Shown here one piece after another: positions 62,843 through 64,000 of a DNA stretch of 64,000 nt. Within the stretch, counting starts at the first letter, position 1; every line of letters begins with the position of its first letter. Origin of the DNA: Azorhizobium oxalatiphilum (GTDB lineage: Bacteria > Pseudomonadota > Alphaproteobacteria > Rhizobiales > Xanthobacteraceae). Position numbers and translations under genes: made by a program. The notes beneath the pieces were generated by a model that worked only from the letters and a program-made list of their open reading frames with translations, was not told the origin of the DNA and did not search any database. The stretch is from assembly GCF_014635325.1 (NCBI RefSeq), contig NZ_BMCT01000006.1, positions 62,001-126,000 of the forward strand, written 5' to 3'.

Positions 62843-63882
62843 CACGCGTCTCCGTCGCCGGCGCCGTCGGGATCGCCATAGTAGAACTCGAAATCGGTGA
62901 AGATCAGCTTCGGGATGCTGCCATCCAGGCGGTGGATGGCAGCGAGCAGATGCGCATCCGTGAGATCCTTCACATAATGCGACACGCGCCGGTCAAACCT
63001 GCGCTTGCTGTCGTTGCCCGCACCGGCCATGGCTTGGAAGACCGCGAGATTGAAGTGATCCAGCGCGCGTGCGGCCAGTTCGGCCGGCAAGGCGATGGAC
63101 TGATCGGTGCGGGGAATCCGCACGCGATAGTTTTCTGAGCCAAGGTCGTCGATGAAGGACCGAAGCTCCAGATAGAGATCGGTGCGCAACGCCTCGATGT
63201 CGCGCACGACGCCCAGAGCATAGTGGCCGTCCGCGCGCTGGCGCGCCCCATGCTGGCGCGTCCGGCGGGCGCCCGCCTGAGCGAGCCGCTCCGGCGCCTC
63301 CATCAGAAGTTCGTCATCATTCTCGTCGTCATAGCCTACGAAGGCGCCAGTCTCGAAGGAAGAGACATTGGCGCTGAGCACGCGCTGACTGGCGAAGAGA
63401 TTGGTGGGCATGCGATGCAGCGCGTGGACCGCGCGGATATCATCCAACCGCCCCCGCTCCTCCGGCAGTGCGGGCAGCGGGCGGCCCGTCAGCTCCTCGA
63501 AGACGAAATCGTCCTGCTTGTCGGCATAGCCCTGCACCGTGGCTGTCTGAAACCGCCGTTGTGCGAGCGGCAGGTTGGCGATCACGAGGGTGGCCCCCTT
63601 TTCAACCCCCTTGGCGCGCGCCTCGGACAGATCGATCTGGAACTCCTGCCGGCGGAACGCGATCCGCCGCGACGGCCCGCCCGCGGGGTCACGGCGCAGG
63701 AAATCGCGGTCCGCAAGGCGGCACACCGCCTCGACCTCGGCCCCGAAGAACCAGTGACCATCCGCCTTGCGGAAGCTGGTGAAGGAGGTGGCAATCTGCG
63801 GCGACATTCCGCCAACCTCGACCGCCTCATAGGGCTGGGAGACCACCTCCTCAACCACGGCCGCACTTATCCATTCCCCCAT
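62842..63882 (-). CDS. First gene of the six-gene operon, unknown function
   Basis: A 346-residue protein with no signal peptide, membrane helix or recognised motif. The N-terminal part (to about 150) is mixed alpha/beta (WFFGAEVEAVCRLADRDFLR; GATLVIANLPLAQRRFQTAT). An acidic stretch YDDENDDELLME lies near residue 180, followed by a basic loop (GARRTRQHGARQR) and a helical region. Near the end HYVKDLTDAHLLAAIHRLDG precedes a final strand FTDFEFYYGD. GGGGGG precedes the ATG. Its position at the head of the operon, with TGATG coupling to the protease-FGE gene, suggests a partner or substrate of that protein. Confidence 0.55.
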   Translation of the reverse strand: MGEWISAAVVEEVVSQPYEAVEVGGMSPQIATSFTSFRKADGHWFFGAEVEAVCRLADRDFLRRDPAGGPSRRIAFRRQEFQIDLSEARAKGVEKGATLVIANLPLAQRRFQTATVQGYADKQDDFVFEELTGRPLPALPEERGRLDDIRAVHALHRMPTNLFASQRVLSANVSSFETGAFVGYDDENDDELLMEAPERLAQAGARRTRQHGARQRADGHYALGVVRDIEALRTDLYLELRSFIDDLGSENYRVRIPRTDQSIALPAELAARALDHFNLAVFQAMAGAGNDSKRRFDRRVSHYVKDLTDAHLLAAIHRLDGSIPKLIFTDFEFYYGDPDGAGDGDA

Positions 63883-63917
63883 ATCTGCCCCCCACTATCC
63901 TTCCAATCCCCGCTCCC

Positions 63918-63946
63918 TTTATTGAGCACCCGGATGAAACGTGCAA
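63918..63946 (-). promoter_or_regulatory. Candidate promoter of the six-gene operon
   Basis: On the minus strand TTGCAC and AATAAA are separated by 17 bases and end about 36 bases before the first ATG. The fit to a housekeeping promoter is moderate. The operon could also be read from beyond the window. Confidence 0.35.
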
Positions 63947-64000
63947 CAGTGTCCACGGTATGTTTGAACTATCAAATCACGGGGCAGGGGTAAGCCGTGA

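Noticed and set aside
54025-63882. Classical Zorya (type I/II) defence system
   Set aside because: Only a ZorAB-like channel pair is present; there is no ZorC, no ZorD-type helicase and no ZorE nuclease, and four other genes are unlike Zorya components.

Overview
The window is high-GC DNA with short intergenic gaps and ATGA-coupled operons. It carries a division and cell-wall (dcw) cluster in the order ftsW-murG-murC-(insert)-murB-(insert)-ddl-ftsQ on the minus strand. That order, plus a fused hydantoinase/oxoprolinase, a FecI-FecR-FecA set and a very large autotransporter, suggests an alphaproteobacterium of the Hyphomicrobiales (Xanthobacteraceae-like). This assignment is inferred from gene content and style; no rRNA or tRNA was seen.

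Layout. 1-11107 (minus): the dcw cluster, opened in two places by accessory genes. Between murC and murB lie a HEPN/MNT toxin-antitoxin pair, a LuxR regulator and a CDF metal exporter. Between murB and ddl lies a DUF2235 alpha/beta hydrolase on the opposite strand. 11.3-18 kb: a YgiQ-type radical SAM protein, an MltB-type lytic transglycosylase, a two-component system with a 10-bp-phased direct repeat upstream, and two small exported proteins. 18-26 kb: a HyuA-HyuB fusion divergent from a MarR-like regulator, a His-rich small protein with a His/Met-rich multicopper oxidase (probably copper handling), and a serine hydrolase. 26-34.4 kb (plus): a complete surface-signalled iron-siderophore type uptake operon (sigma factor, anti-sigma FecR, STN-bearing TonB receptor, FecCD-type ABC importer, binding protein, DUF1232 protein). 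34.4-40.8 kb (minus): a 2132-residue autotransporter with about seven PATR-type repeats. 41-43 kb: a TPR-sulfotransferase. 43.3-49.5 kb: GMC oxidoreductase, a small partner protein, a sugar-porter MFS and a DegT/StrS aminotransferase in one operon, divergent from a second sugar porter. This looks like a small sugar/cyclitol oxidation-plus-amination locus. 49.5-53.3 kb: a serine beta-lactamase-like hydrolase and a winged-helix/TPR regulator.

54.0-63.9 kb (minus) is the most unusual region. Six tightly packed genes, several overlapping or 2-3 bases apart, encode in transcription order: a 346-residue unknown protein; a trypsin-like protease fused to a degenerate FGE-sulfatase (C-type-lectin-fold) domain; a 993-residue protein with an apparently degenerate P-loop-like region; a 783-residue protein that reads as tandem SPFH/Band-7-like units; a MotA/TolQ/ExbB-type channel protein with an extra C-terminal membrane helix; and a MotB/ExbD-like protein. 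The channel pair recalls the ZorAB part of Zorya anti-phage systems, but no ZorC, ZorD or helicase gene is present. I propose it as an undescribed membrane-associated conflict (possibly anti-phage) system. That role is an inference from domain composition only.
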